A stretch of DNA of 64,000 nucleotides from Bacillus_BD sp050389805 (GCF_050389805.1 NZ_CP130945.1:3906001-3970000); one strand, 5' to 3'; positions 17,578 to 27,633 are shown, numbered from the stretch's first letter. Made by a program: numbers and translations. The notes: generated by a model from the sequence alone, not told the origin.

Positions 17578-17765
17578 GTTTCATCCCCCTAGTTGTTTTC
17601 ATTTAGTTTAACCAAATTTAAACGATTCATTTCACCCAGACCGTTTTTCATCGACCCTTTTTTAAAGAATTAAAATAAGTAGAAGGAATTGTTAGAAAAA
17701 AATAGAAGTATTTTAATTGGGGTTTTATTAGCTTGTCCAACACAGCATTTTCTGGTGGAAGTTAT

Positions 17766-18920
17766 ATGGGTCCAATAGAAAAGGAGGGAACGACACTGGT
17801 AGAAACTGGCAAGAGGAAATTCATATTTACTTTACTCATGTTACTCTGTATAACGTTTGTATTTCCGACGATACATCCAGAAGCAGCAGACTACACCGTT
17901 ACCGTCAATACAGATAATTTAACCGTACGCAGTGGTCCAAGCTTACAAGACGATTATATGACAACCATCCATAAGGGTGAAAAATATCATTTCGTTAAAA
18001 AAGTCGGTGACTGGATTCAAATAAACCTTCCAAATGGAGACGAGGGTTGGGTTGCTGATTATTTAGTTTTCGTTCAAGAAAATGAGTTAGATGATTCTGA
18101 CGATCAAACTAATTCTTCTACATTAGATCAAATTTTCATTACCCATAACGGGACCAATATCCGAAAAAACCCAAACACGCTATCAACCATTTTAGCTAGA
18201 GCAAATAAAGGAGACGCATTCGAAGTCGTTGACTTTAAAAATGATTGGTACCAAATTAAACTTCAAAATGGACAAACTGGATATGTAGCAGAATGGCTTA
18301 TAAGTGAAAAAAGTGAAAATCTTCCCCAAACAAAAAATGTAGAAGTATCATCCACAAGCAATGACCATCTCGAAAACTACTTACAAGGGAAAAAAATTGT
18401 CATCGACCCAGGTCATGGGGGAAAAGATAAGGGAACTACAGGTGCAAGCGGTACTTTAGAAAAAAACATTACGATGGAAACCGCGACTAGATTATATAAC
18501 AAGCTGAAAAATGCAGGTGCTGAGGTGACTTTAACCCGTTATAAAGATCAATATATCACATTGCCTACACGTGTGGCGATGTCGGATCGGATGAATGCGG
18601 ATGCGTTTATATCCATTCACTATGATAGTTTTAATGATGGCGCAGAGGGAGCAACTACTTTTTTCTATCATCCTTGGCAAAAGGAATTGGCAGTAAGTAT
18701 CCATTCATCGATCATCGATCAAACGAATATACATAATCGTGGTGTTCGTAAAGGAGACTATTATGTCATTCGTGAAAACAGCCAAAATGCGGTTCTCGTT
18801 GAACTTGGATTTTTAAGCAATCCGAGTGAAGAACTACTCATCACATCCCAGCATTATCAAATATTAGTTACTACTGGAATTTACGAGGGACTTGCTCGTT
18901 ATTTTAAAAACCAGTACTAA
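17766..18920 (+). CDS. yrvJ: secreted SH3b-domain N-acetylmuramoyl-L-alanine amidase (YrvJ-like)
   Basis: About 384 residues. A signal peptide (KRKFIFTLLMLLCITFVF) is followed by two bacterial SH3 domains (VNTDNLTVRSGPSLQDDYM and THNGTNIRKNPNTLS, each ending in a GWVADYL/GYVAEWL-type strand) and a C-terminal Amidase_3 domain with zinc and catalytic residues in DPGHGGKDKGTTG, SIHYDSF and VLVELGFLSNP. It cleaves the peptide stem from cell-wall glycan. Start choice is uncertain: ATG at 17766 has a weak GGTGG, while AGGAGG sits 8 bases before an in-frame CTG at 17796 that would give an ideal signal peptide. Confidence 0.88.
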   Translation: MGPIEKEGTTLVETGKRKFIFTLLMLLCITFVFPTIHPEAADYTVTVNTDNLTVRSGPSLQDDYMTTIHKGEKYHFVKKVGDWIQINLPNGDEGWVADYLVFVQENELDDSDDQTNSSTLDQIFITHNGTNIRKNPNTLSTILARANKGDAFEVVDFKNDWYQIKLQNGQTGYVAEWLISEKSENLPQTKNVEVSSTSNDHLENYLQGKKIVIDPGHGGKDKGTTGASGTLEKNITMETATRLYNKLKNAGAEVTLTRYKDQYITLPTRVAMSDRMNADAFISIHYDSFNDGAEGATTFFYHPWQKELAVSIHSSIIDQTNIHNRGVRKGDYYVIRENSQNAVLVELGFLSNPSEELLITSQHYQILVTTGIYEGLARYFKNQY

Positions 18921-18933
18921 TGCTAATTCAATA

Positions 18934-18970
18934 TAAAAGCGAGCATGACCAATCGGTCAGCTCGCTTTTA
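18934..18970. terminator. bidirectional terminator between amidase gene and dtd
   Basis: AAAAGCGAGC-TGACC pairs with GGTCA-GCTCGCTTTT (one bulged A), with T-runs on both sides. Confidence 0.88.
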
Positions 18971-19408
18971 TTTACTGTCTACAATTAGGGTAACGGGACC
19001 GTCATTAATTAAGGATACATCCATCATGGCTCCAAACTCACCCGTTTCTACTTTTATATTCTTCTCTTGTAAAAGACGATTAAAATAATCGTAAATAGCT
19101 TTAGCCTGTTCAGGTTTTGCCGCCCCCATAAAATTAGGTCTTCTGCCTTTACGACAATCACCATATAAAGTAAATTGAGAGATCGAAAGGATACTGCCTC
19201 CAACATCAATGAGCGAATGATTCATTTTATCATTTTCATCCTCAAAAATTCGCAAATTGACGATTTTGTCTGCTAAATAGCGGGCATCCTCTTCCGTATC
19301 TTCATGAGTGATGCCCACTAGTAATACAAGCCCGCTCTCAATCTCACCGACTATTTCCCCATTAACCGTTACACTTGCTCTTTTGCTTCTTTGTAAAACT
19401 ATTCGCAT
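18968..19408 (-). CDS. dtd: D-aminoacyl-tRNA deacylase
   Basis: 146 residues. Dtd hydrolyses D-amino acids (and glycine mischarged on tRNA-Ala) from tRNA. The active-site SQFTLYGDCRKGRRPNF stretch lies near 77-93 and the cross-dimer GPVTL motif is near the C terminus (about 137), as in canonical bacterial Dtd. ATG follows AAGGTGATAAC. It lies 9 bases downstream of rel in the rel-dtd unit conserved in Firmicutes. Confidence 0.95.
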   Translation of the reverse strand: MRIVLQRSKRASVTVNGEIVGEIESGLVLLVGITHEDTEEDARYLADKIVNLRIFEDENDKMNHSLIDVGGSILSISQFTLYGDCRKGRRPNFMGAAKPEQAKAIYDYFNRLLQEKNIKVETGEFGAMMDVSLINDGPVTLIVDSK

Positions 19409-19417
19409 GTTATCACC

Positions 19418-21610
19418 TTAGCTCATTACTCTTCGAACCGCATATAAATCAGGTATTTGCTTAATTCGATCGACAACCTTCTGCAAATGACTCACATTTA
19501 AAATCGAAATGGTCATCGTAATCGTCGTAATTTTATTGCGATCCGTTTTTCCTGCTACAGCTGTAATATCGGTTTTGGATTCATTGACTGCTTGGAGAAC
19601 TTCATTTAACAATCCTCTGCGGTCAAATCCGGTAATTTCAATTTCTACGTTGTATGCTTTCCGATCATTCAGACCTGTTTCCCATTCAACAGGAATTAAT
19701 CTTTCTTTCGCATCATCTGTCACGATATTCGGACAATCTTTCCGATGAACCGATACCCCTCTTCCTTTAGTGATAAATCCAACGATATCATCTCCGGGAA
19801 CAGGATTACAACAACGTGAAAGACGAATAAGGAGATTATCAATTCCTTCGACACGGACACCAGACTCACGTTTTCTTTTTTGTGGCAGTGTTTTTAATTC
19901 TGATACGGCATTGGATATATTTGCAATTTGTTCTTGATCGCGCTTTTTACGCCATTTTTCTGTTAATCGATTGGCTACCTGTAAAGCCGTGATTCCGTTA
20001 TACCCAACAGCTGCATACATATCATCTTCATTAGCAAAATTGAACTTCTCCACTACTCGTTTAACATTATCAGGATTTAAAATTTCTTTTAAATCGAATT
20101 CCATTGCCCGAATTTCTCTTTCGACTTGCTCACGGCCTTTTTCTACATTTTCTTCACGCATTTGTTTCTTGAAAAAGGCTCTAATTTTATTTTTTGCTTG
20201 AGACGTTTGCGCAAGTTTTAACCAATCTTGGCTTGGACCATAGGAATGTTTGGATGTTAGGATTTCTAAAATATCCCCTGTTTTTAATTTATAATCAAGA
20301 GGAACCATTTTCCCATTTACTTTAGCACCAATTGTCTTATTTCCAATTTCTGAGTGAATTCGATACGCAAAGTCAATTGGTACCGATCCAGCTGGAAGCT
20401 CGATGACATCCCCTTTTGGTGTGAAAACAAAGACCATGTCCGAAAATAGATCAACTTTTAATGATTCCATAAACTCTTGGGCATTCACGATATCTTCTTC
20501 AAACTCAAGAATTTCACGGAACCATGATAGTTTTTCCTCAAAAGAACCTTCCTGAACAGCTTTTCCTTCTTTATACGCCCAATGTGCAGCCACCCCATAT
20601 TCTGCAATTCGATGCATTTCTTTTGTTCGAATTTGCACTTCAAGTGGATCCCCTTTCGGACCAATAACGGTTGTATGCAGGGATTGATACATATTTGGCT
20701 TTGGCATTGCGATATAATCTTTAAATCTACCAGGCATTGGTTTCCAACAGGTGTGAATGATCCCAAGTACCGCATAGCAATCTTTAATGGAATTCACAAT
20801 AATTCGTACAGCAAGCAAATCATAAATTTCATTGAATTGCTTACTTTGATGAACCATTTTTCGATAAATGCTATAAATGTGCTTTGGGCGACCCGATAAT
20901 TCTGCTACAATGCCAACTTCATCTAATTGACTCTTTAATTCGTTTTTTACATCATCTAAATATTCCTCACGTTCGGCTCGTTTCCGTTTCATTAGGTTCA
21001 CAATTCGATAATATTGTTGAGGATTTAGATAACGTAATGAGGTATCTTCTAGCTCCCATTTGATCGCTGATATACCGAGACGATTCGCTAGTGGTGCAAA
21101 TATTTCTAATGTTTCATTTGCAATTCGACGTTGTTTTTCTGCTGGAAGATGTTTTAATGTTCGCATATTATGGAGTCGGTCGGCCAGTTTAATCATAATG
21201 ACCCGGATATCCTGTGCCATCGCTACAAACATTTTCCGATGATTCTCTGCCTGCTGCTCTTCATGGGACTTATATTTAATTTTACCGAGTTTCGTAACAC
21301 CATCGACGAGCATGGCCACTTCATCGTTAAAGATTTCCTTAATATCTTCTAATGTAGCTTCTGTATCTTCAACAACGTCATGTAAAAAACCAGCGGCAAC
21401 CGTATACGGGTCCATTTCAAGATCAGCTAAAATGCCTGCTACCTGAATCGGATGTATAATATACGGTTCACCGGATTTTCTATATTGAAAACGATGAGAA
21501 TGTTGGGCGTATTCATAGGCTTTCTTAATGAACTCTACATCCTCATCGATTAAGTAGTTACTCGTTATTTCGATGACTTGTTCGGCGGTTAACACTTGAT
21601 CATTCGCCAT
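19418..21610 (-). CDS. relA: bifunctional (p)ppGpp synthetase/hydrolase Rel
   Basis: 730 residues, long RelA/SpoT homologue that makes and degrades the stringent-response alarmone. The hydrolase HD motif is in AAGFLHDVVEDTEATLED near 75, with KLADRLHNMRTL near 140. The synthetase domain includes GRPKHIYSIYRKM near 240 and RFKDYIAMPKPNMYQSLHTT near 300. The C-terminal half has a TGS domain (VFTPKGDVIELPAGSVPIDF near 390), a conserved cysteine region (RCCNPVPGDDIVGF) and an ACT domain from about 655. Both catalytic halves look intact, as expected when Rel is the only long RSH enzyme. Confidence 0.97.
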   Translation of the reverse strand: MANDQVLTAEQVIEITSNYLIDEDVEFIKKAYEYAQHSHRFQYRKSGEPYIIHPIQVAGILADLEMDPYTVAAGFLHDVVEDTEATLEDIKEIFNDEVAMLVDGVTKLGKIKYKSHEEQQAENHRKMFVAMAQDIRVIMIKLADRLHNMRTLKHLPAEKQRRIANETLEIFAPLANRLGISAIKWELEDTSLRYLNPQQYYRIVNLMKRKRAEREEYLDDVKNELKSQLDEVGIVAELSGRPKHIYSIYRKMVHQSKQFNEIYDLLAVRIIVNSIKDCYAVLGIIHTCWKPMPGRFKDYIAMPKPNMYQSLHTTVIGPKGDPLEVQIRTKEMHRIAEYGVAAHWAYKEGKAVQEGSFEEKLSWFREILEFEEDIVNAQEFMESLKVDLFSDMVFVFTPKGDVIELPAGSVPIDFAYRIHSEIGNKTIGAKVNGKMVPLDYKLKTGDILEILTSKHSYGPSQDWLKLAQTSQAKNKIRAFFKKQMREENVEKGREQVEREIRAMEFDLKEILNPDNVKRVVEKFNFANEDDMYAAVGYNGITALQVANRLTEKWRKKRDQEQIANISNAVSELKTLPQKRKRESGVRVEGIDNLLIRLSRCCNPVPGDDIVGFITKGRGVSVHRKDCPNIVTDDAKERLIPVEWETGLNDRKAYNVEIEITGFDRRGLLNEVLQAVNESKTDITAVAGKTDRNKITTITMTISILNVSHLQKVVDRIKQIPDLYAVRRVMS

Positions 21611-21780
21611 GTAATCACCTTTTTATTCATTTCGTATTTTTTATTACCAAAAAATTAATGATTGTTATTATTATCAATAAAAATGACCACGATGTAAAGA
21701 AAATGATATTATTTTTCGACATGTTTATGAATAATTTAGTCCGTTTGATAAATCTTATTTCGCGAATCGAAAATATATAC

Positions 21781-21809
21781 GAAAAGAGCGCTCAGTTGTA
21801 AGCGCTCCC
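21781..21809 (-). terminator. intrinsic terminator of apt
   Basis: GAGCGCT and AGCGCTC form a stem. The minus-strand 3' side is CTCTTTTCG. It directly follows the apt stop. Confidence 0.75.
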
Positions 21810-21813
21810 TTTG

Positions 21814-22326
21814 CTAGAAGGTCATTAACGTTAACATATCGTAACCTTTTAATTTTTTTCTTCCTTCTAATTCACTTAGCTCAATGAGGAAAGCTGTTCC
21901 TGCTACCACTCCACCTAGTTGTTCAACTAATTGAATGGTTGCATCAATCGTACCTCCTGTTGCTAAAAGGTCGTCGGTAATTAATACTCTTTGACCAGGT
22001 TTAATCGCATCTTTATGGATGGTAAGAACGTCTTTTCCATATTCAAGGCCGTAGCTTACCTTGACTGTTTCACGAGGAAGTTTCCCTTCTTTACGAACTG
22101 GAGCAAAACCTACCCCAAGTGAATAGGCAACCGGACATCCAATAATAAATCCGCGAGCCTCAGGACCAACCACCAAATCAATTTGTTTTTCTTGTGCATA
22201 CTCAACAATTTGATCTGTAGCATATTTATATGCCTCACCATTATTCATTAATGGGGTGATATCCTTAAAGCTTATGCCTGGCTTTGGATAATCCTGTACA
22301 ATCTCCACATAGCGTGTTAAATCCAT
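21814..22326 (-). CDS. apt: adenine phosphoribosyltransferase
   Basis: 170 residues. Apt salvages adenine to AMP with PRPP. The PRPP-binding loop VLITDDLLATGGTIDA is near 117-132 and the N-terminal DITPLMN signature near 23. ATG lies inside the last codons of recJ (10-base overlap), with GGAGGAAGTAAAGGA just upstream, so translation is coupled to recJ. The recJ-apt-rel order is the Bacillus standard. Confidence 0.97.
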   Translation of the reverse strand: MDLTRYVEIVQDYPKPGISFKDITPLMNNGEAYKYATDQIVEYAQEKQIDLVVGPEARGFIIGCPVAYSLGVGFAPVRKEGKLPRETVKVSYGLEYGKDVLTIHKDAIKPGQRVLITDDLLATGGTIDATIQLVEQLGGVVAGTAFLIELSELEGRKKLKGYDMLTLMTF

Positions 22327-24686
22327 TCCTTTACTTCCTCCTCATGTTGCACTGTTGTATGAATTACATGATCAAACCAGTTTTTCAATTGCTCATATGA
22401 TGAAAATAGTAACTCTTTTTCAAGTAATAGAGATTCCTGTTTTTGTTTATATGTGCTTGAGTCAGATAAGTCATGCTTATTCGCATTTTTCCTTAATGTA
22501 ACGAATCCATTCTCCATTGTAACAAATTCTAATTCCAAAAACACCTGTGTCATAAAATCAATCGTTTCCTTTGTCCACCCACGATATTTTGCCAAAGCCC
22601 CGCTATTTTTTTGCAAATCAAATGGTCCTTTTTTCGCTAAAAATGCATAGAACCATTTAAAATGATCCCTTGTTGGGATGGTTGAAAAGAAATCACTCTG
22701 GGCTTTATAAAAATGAGCATAGATTCTCGCCACGTTTTTACCCGCTAGCAATTGGACCAATCGACTTTTTGAAGTTGGAAAATCAACTAGAATAACGTGA
22801 CATTGATCAAGTTCCAATTGTAACGCATCTTCATCTGAAGAAAGCAAAATGACATCTGAATGAGTCAACGATTTTTTCACTCTTGTATAGAGATCTGGTT
22901 GGAAAATGATCCATTTCGTCTGTTCTCTTGGTAAGGATTCGGCAAGTGGGGTAATTTTTTTCCCGCCACGATAATCAAATAATTGCCATGATAAAACAGA
23001 TAGGTCTTGCAGGAATATTTGTGGTTTCCTACGATTGTTCCATTCATTAATGGATAATTCTCCGATCACAGAAAGATTGGAATGTGGAGAAACATGATCA
23101 AAGGCTGGACCTAGCCCAAATCCGACCCCATCTAAAGTGACTCCACTCTGTTCTAGAGATAATTTTAAATGATTTTGTTCAGAACCAATTTTTCGGATAC
23201 TATCAATCGGAGCATCCTTAATGAGAACTTTTGGCTTTGGATTGTCTGTGCCATAAGGGGCTAACCGATTCATTTCCTCTACTACTTCAATGCTGATATC
23301 TTCAATGTTTACTTCTGCATCAATATAAGTTATTGGGGTTAAATCTTCTTCTTTAAGTTGCTCATTTGCTAAGATGTTCATTCGATTTCTTAAGTCATCA
23401 ACATCCGTAAGCTTTAACGTCATTCCCGCAGCCATCGTGTGTCCACCGAAGTGAGGCAAAAGATCACGGCAAGTTGATAGATTTTTAAATAAATCAAAAC
23501 CTTCTATACTTCGAGCAGAGCCTTTCGCTAAGCCCTTTTCAAGATCATAACTTAAAACAATGGTAGGGCGGTAATATTTTTCAACTAACTTAGAAGCTAC
23601 AATCCCAATGACGCCAGAATTCCAGCCTTCCTTTCCAACGATGATACAAGTATTTTCAGAGATTGGAAAATGCTCTTCGACCAACTGGATCGCCTCTTCT
23701 GTAATAGCATTTACCAACTGTTTCCGATCTTGATTAAGTTGTTCGATTTCCTCTGCTAGCATATCAGCTTGGTCTGGATCTTCTTCTAGTAAAAGCTCAA
23801 CCGCTGGGTCCGCTGACTCCAGTCTTCCTACTGCGTTGATACGCGGTCCAAGTGTAAAGCCAATCGTTTCTTCGTTGATTTGCCCTAGATCCACTTTTGC
23901 TATCTTTAATAGAGCTTTTACACCTGCATTTTGGGTTTTGCGCAGTTCGTTGATACCCTTTTGAACAATTAATCTATTTTCATCTTTAAGTGGAACGAGG
24001 TCTGCTACGGTTCCAATTGCCGCAAATTGGAGTAAATGTTCTGGAACTCTACCAAGTAACGCATGGGAGAATTTAAATGCTACACCTACCCCTGCAAGCT
24101 CTGGAAATGGATAGTGACCATTTTCCAATTTTGGATGGATAATAGCTAGTGCCTCTGGTAATTCTGGTCCTGGTTCATGGTGGTCCGTAATAATCAAATC
24201 GATCCCAAGCTCTTTCGCAACGAGTGCTGGCTGGAGCGCTGCAATCCCTGTGTCGACGGTGATAATGAGTTTGACTCCGATTTGATGTGCATATCTAAAT
24301 GCGCCTTCATTGGGTCCATAACCCTCAGTAAATCGGTTCGGTATGTAAAACTGAACATTTGCACCGAGTTCCTGTAGGGTTTTCATCATGATGGTTGTGC
24401 TTGTGACCCCATCTGCATCGTAGTCTCCAAAGATAAGGATCAGTTCTCCATTGGCAATAGCCTCTTGAACCCTTTGAACAGCTTTATCCATGTCATTTAA
24501 AAGAAAAGGATCATGGAATTCTTGATTTTCATTAAATAAAAAAGCCCTTGCCTGAGCAGGATCGTCTAATCCCCTGTTAACAAGTAGCGAAGCAACTAAC
24601 GGTGAGATTCCCAATTCTTCAACTAAGTCACTCATTTTTTCATGATTTGACGGTCGTACGATCCAACGAGTTTTCGATTTTAACAT
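22317..24686 (-). CDS. recJ: single-stranded-DNA-specific 5'-3' exonuclease RecJ
   Basis: About 789 residues, a DHH-family nuclease in recombination and mismatch repair. Metal-binding motifs are GDYDADGVTS near 68-77, ITVDTGIAAL near 120, TDHHEPGPELPEA near 145 and the DHHA1 motif GGHTMAAGMTL near 415, followed by an OB domain and the long Firmicutes C-terminal extension (from about 560). I used the ATG at 24686, which has AGAGGTGAACGT upstream and gives MLKSKTRWIV; an upstream in-frame ATG lacks a site. It overlaps apt. Confidence 0.95.
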   Translation of the reverse strand: MLKSKTRWIVRPSNHEKMSDLVEELGISPLVASLLVNRGLDDPAQARAFLFNENQEFHDPFLLNDMDKAVQRVQEAIANGELILIFGDYDADGVTSTTIMMKTLQELGANVQFYIPNRFTEGYGPNEGAFRYAHQIGVKLIITVDTGIAALQPALVAKELGIDLIITDHHEPGPELPEALAIIHPKLENGHYPFPELAGVGVAFKFSHALLGRVPEHLLQFAAIGTVADLVPLKDENRLIVQKGINELRKTQNAGVKALLKIAKVDLGQINEETIGFTLGPRINAVGRLESADPAVELLLEEDPDQADMLAEEIEQLNQDRKQLVNAITEEAIQLVEEHFPISENTCIIVGKEGWNSGVIGIVASKLVEKYYRPTIVLSYDLEKGLAKGSARSIEGFDLFKNLSTCRDLLPHFGGHTMAAGMTLKLTDVDDLRNRMNILANEQLKEEDLTPITYIDAEVNIEDISIEVVEEMNRLAPYGTDNPKPKVLIKDAPIDSIRKIGSEQNHLKLSLEQSGVTLDGVGFGLGPAFDHVSPHSNLSVIGELSINEWNNRRKPQIFLQDLSVLSWQLFDYRGGKKITPLAESLPREQTKWIIFQPDLYTRVKKSLTHSDVILLSSDEDALQLELDQCHVILVDFPTSKSRLVQLLAGKNVARIYAHFYKAQSDFFSTIPTRDHFKWFYAFLAKKGPFDLQKNSGALAKYRGWTKETIDFMTQVFLELEFVTMENGFVTLRKNANKHDLSDSSTYKQKQESLLLEKELLFSSYEQLKNWFDHVIHTTVQHEEEVKEWI

Positions 24687-24779
24687 ACGTTCACCTCTTA
24701 ACCTACTTATTATACAAAAGAGGGGACAGGGTTTCAATGAGAGAAATTGGGAAATGGAGGGCTGCTTTTTGAAGTAGAT

Positions 24780-24940
24780 ACAACAAAAATTGGGTTTGAG
24801 GCGGAAAAGTGGTTGTAATTCGGGAGTAGAATACTACCATAATTTTACTTTCTAAAGGAAAAATGGTTGTATTATGGCTTAATACTACTAAAAAGGCAAA
24901 GTTTCCTGGAAAAATGGTTGTATTACGTTTCAGGGCTCAT
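24780..24940 (-). repeat. tandem repeat family R2 upstream of recJ (about 3 units)
   Basis: TGGTTGTA marks lie at 24811, 24865 and 24916 (spacings 54 and 51), each preceded by GGAAAA. Two units also share AATACTAC. GTATTA/TAATAC forms a small hairpin in the second unit. It has no ORF. With the secDF terminator it fills the recJ-secDF gap. Its sequence is unrelated to the other tandem arrays in the window. Confidence 0.65.
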
Positions 24941-24956
24941 TCAAATCCGCAATAAC

Positions 24957-24986
24957 AAAAAGAACTGCAGAAATTTCCTGCAGCCC
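24957..24986 (-). terminator. intrinsic terminator of secDF
   Basis: CTGCAG and CTGCAG, 7 bases apart, pair. On the minus strand the stem is followed by TTCTTTTTG. Confidence 0.75.
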
Positions 24987-24996
24987 TTTCCTGTTC

Positions 24997-27261
24997 TTAT
25001 ACAACTGGTTCATCTGTTCGAACCTTTTTCTCTTTATACGTAATTAGAACACCTTTATTCTTCAACTCTTTTTGCTTCATGACGACCCAAAGCGGTGTTG
25101 CGATGAAAATAGAAGATAGAGTCCCAACGACTAAACCAACGGTTAATGCAACCGAGAAGGAGCGAATCGACTCACTCCCAAAAATCATTAAAGCAACAAC
25201 CGTAATGGTTACCATTAACACCGTATTGACGGATCTTCCTAACGTTTGACGAACACTCGTGTTGGCGATATCGACAATTTCTTGTGCGTTCTTGATTCTC
25301 TTCCGACGTTGCATATTTTCCCTGATTCGATCAAAGGTAACAATGGTATCATTAATGGAATAACCAACGACCGTTAACAAGGCTGCAATAAAATTTAAAT
25401 CTACCTCTAATCGAGTTAGACTGAAGAACGGAATAACAAAAAATGCCGCAAACAACAAGCCACATACAGCTGGGATGGCCATTCGCCATTCAAATCGAAA
25501 CGACACGAACACAATCAATCCAAGACATGTAATGAGCAACCCGATTAGCGCATTTTTGGCTAACTCTTTACCAACCATTGGCGTTACAGAGCTAACACTC
25601 GGGTCTGTACCATATTTCTTATTAAGCTGAGCTTTTAACGCTGAAATATCCTCTTGAGAAAGCACATCTGATGTTCTAGCTACGCCGATATTTCGATCCT
25701 CTCCAGAAATGACAATATCATCTGTTGTAACACCTAGTTGTTCCAAGTCCTCAGAGATCATTTCAGATGTTATGGCTTTGTCCGCTAAAATTTCAATACG
25801 GGTTCCTTGTGTGAAATCAATCGATAGATTCAACTTAAACACCAGTAAAACAATTACTCCAACAATCAATAATGTTCCCGAAATGGCAAAGTATCTTTTG
25901 CGTTTTGTAACAAAATCAAAGCGATCAAATTTAGTTGATAGATCTAATGTATCTACATTTTCTTTTAGGTCATGAATCGCCGATTTTTTCACACCAAACC
26001 AACCTGGTCTGTTATCAAAATAACCACTATTTACAAATAAACTTAACAGCCATCTAGACAAATAAACGTTTGTAATAAAGCTGCCCAATGTTCCAATAAT
26101 TAAACTTGTCGCAAATCCTTTTACCGAACTAGTCCCGAAATAGAATAGGACAGCAGCTGCTAAAAGCAGGGTAAGATTGGCGTCCGTAACAGTAGAGATT
26201 GAGTTTGAATTTCCAGCCTTAAAGGCAGACTTAATCGATTTCCCTACCCTGATTTCTTCTCTAATTCTCTCAGCGGTAATAATGTTCGCATCAACGGCAG
26301 TACCAACTCCGAGAATAAATGCCGCAATCCCCGGAAGAGTCAAAACAACATTCGCCCAATCAAAAACCGTTAATGTTAAAAATAAATATACAGTTAACGT
26401 AATGGTAGCAATAAAACCTGGTAAACGATAGTAGAAAATCATAAACAAGAATACGGCAGCAATCCCGATCAATCCCGCAAAAACGGTTTGTTGCATCGCA
26501 TGCTCTCCGAATTGAGCTCCTACTGAAGTCGAATAAATTTCATCAAGCTGGACGGGCAGTGCACCTGCATTTAAGATATCGGCTAGACTTTTTGCCTCAT
26601 CCACTGTGAAACGCCCTGTTATCGATACCGAATCTTGGCTAAACACTTCATTAACCGTCGGAGCTGAAACAAATTTTGGAGCTGGTTTCGTAATTTCTTC
26701 CTGGAAAGAGTCTACCCCTTCCTCAAAATCCAACCAAATGACCAAATAGTTATTAGGTGCCATTCCAACGATTTCTTGTGTCACCTCTTTGAATTTTTCA
26801 GCACTCTTTAATTTTAGCGAAACAATCGGTTGCCCATTTTCATCAAAGGTTTGTTGAGCACCACCCTCAGCAAGGTCTGTGCCATCCATCATTAAACGGT
26901 CATTGGCATCCCTAAAGGTTAAGTTGGCTTCAGTTGAGAGAATCTCCCTTGCCTCGTTTTGGTCTTCTACACCGGCTAATTGGACTCGAATCCGATTATC
27001 GCCTTCAACTTGAATGTTAGGTTCACTAACTCCAAGTACATTAATTCGGCGATCCAATGCCTCTGCTGTGGCAATGAGCGCATTCTGATCAATAACTTGT
27101 CCTTCTTTTGCGGGGCTTACCTCATATAGAACTTCGAACCCACCCTGCAAATCAAGGCCAAGCTTAATGTTATTGACAATGTCCTTTGTCGTCGTTCCCA
27201 TTACCGCTCCCATAACGACAATAAAAATAACAAAGGCTACGATTCTGTTTCTTTTTATCAT
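24997..27261 (-). CDS. secDF: protein translocase subunit SecDF (fused)
   Basis: 754 residues, the natural fusion of SecD and SecF found in Bacillus. It is an RND-type, proton-driven accessory to the SecYEG channel that helps release secreted proteins. The N-terminal SecD half has D1 signature KLGLDLQGGFEVLYEV near 33 and membrane segments from about 255 to 425 (GVGTAVDANIITAERIREE). The SecF half starts near 450, with FTQGTRIEI and VGYSINDTIVTFDRIRENM near 650. The start ATG follows AGGAGG. About twelve membrane segments are present and the gene is uninterrupted. Confidence 0.96.
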   Translation of the reverse strand: MIKRNRIVAFVIFIVVMGAVMGTTTKDIVNNIKLGLDLQGGFEVLYEVSPAKEGQVIDQNALIATAEALDRRINVLGVSEPNIQVEGDNRIRVQLAGVEDQNEAREILSTEANLTFRDANDRLMMDGTDLAEGGAQQTFDENGQPIVSLKLKSAEKFKEVTQEIVGMAPNNYLVIWLDFEEGVDSFQEEITKPAPKFVSAPTVNEVFSQDSVSITGRFTVDEAKSLADILNAGALPVQLDEIYSTSVGAQFGEHAMQQTVFAGLIGIAAVFLFMIFYYRLPGFIATITLTVYLFLTLTVFDWANVVLTLPGIAAFILGVGTAVDANIITAERIREEIRVGKSIKSAFKAGNSNSISTVTDANLTLLLAAAVLFYFGTSSVKGFATSLIIGTLGSFITNVYLSRWLLSLFVNSGYFDNRPGWFGVKKSAIHDLKENVDTLDLSTKFDRFDFVTKRKRYFAISGTLLIVGVIVLLVFKLNLSIDFTQGTRIEILADKAITSEMISEDLEQLGVTTDDIVISGEDRNIGVARTSDVLSQEDISALKAQLNKKYGTDPSVSSVTPMVGKELAKNALIGLLITCLGLIVFVSFRFEWRMAIPAVCGLLFAAFFVIPFFSLTRLEVDLNFIAALLTVVGYSINDTIVTFDRIRENMQRRKRIKNAQEIVDIANTSVRQTLGRSVNTVLMVTITVVALMIFGSESIRSFSVALTVGLVVGTLSSIFIATPLWVVMKQKELKNKGVLITYKEKKVRTDEPVV

Positions 27262-27316
27262 TATGTAATTTTCCTCCTTAGTGCTGAAACCAAAAACAAC
27301 AACTAAACTACTTTCA

Positions 27317-27613
27317 CTACTTTAGTAATTCTAAACGGTCTTCTTCATTTTCCAAAGAAAAACTTGTATCCTTCAATGCTTCAACTCTCTGGTAATTCAT
27401 AAAATCTCCAATTTTCAGGGTGAGAATACTTTGAACAACTTCATATAACATCGGAACCTCTTTTTTCTTTTTCCACGTTTTATTGACTAAGTAATCCCAA
27501 ATATCCTTTTCTGTTACTGAATCATAGCCTAATAACGTAAATTCCTCAACCTTGCTTTGCAATACCGGCTTCACCTTTTCATAAAGGCTTTCATCCTTAT
27601 GGCTAATGTCCAT
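27317..27613 (-). CDS. comN: post-transcriptional regulator ComN (YrzD)
   Basis: 98 residues, small ComN-family protein with the conserved core EFTLLGYDSVTEKDIWDYLV and a basic patch NKTWKKKKEVPMLYEVV. In B. subtilis ComN acts on comE operon mRNA and associates with the division site protein DivIVA, affecting competence. It lies just upstream of secDF on the same strand, as in B. subtilis. Orthology is by sequence pattern and position. Competence in this organism is not shown. Confidence 0.85.
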   Translation of the reverse strand: MDISHKDESLYEKVKPVLQSKVEEFTLLGYDSVTEKDIWDYLVNKTWKKKKEVPMLYEVVQSILTLKIGDFMNYQRVEALKDTSFSLENEEDRLELLK

Positions 27614-27633
27614 TATTAGCCCCTCCCCATCAT

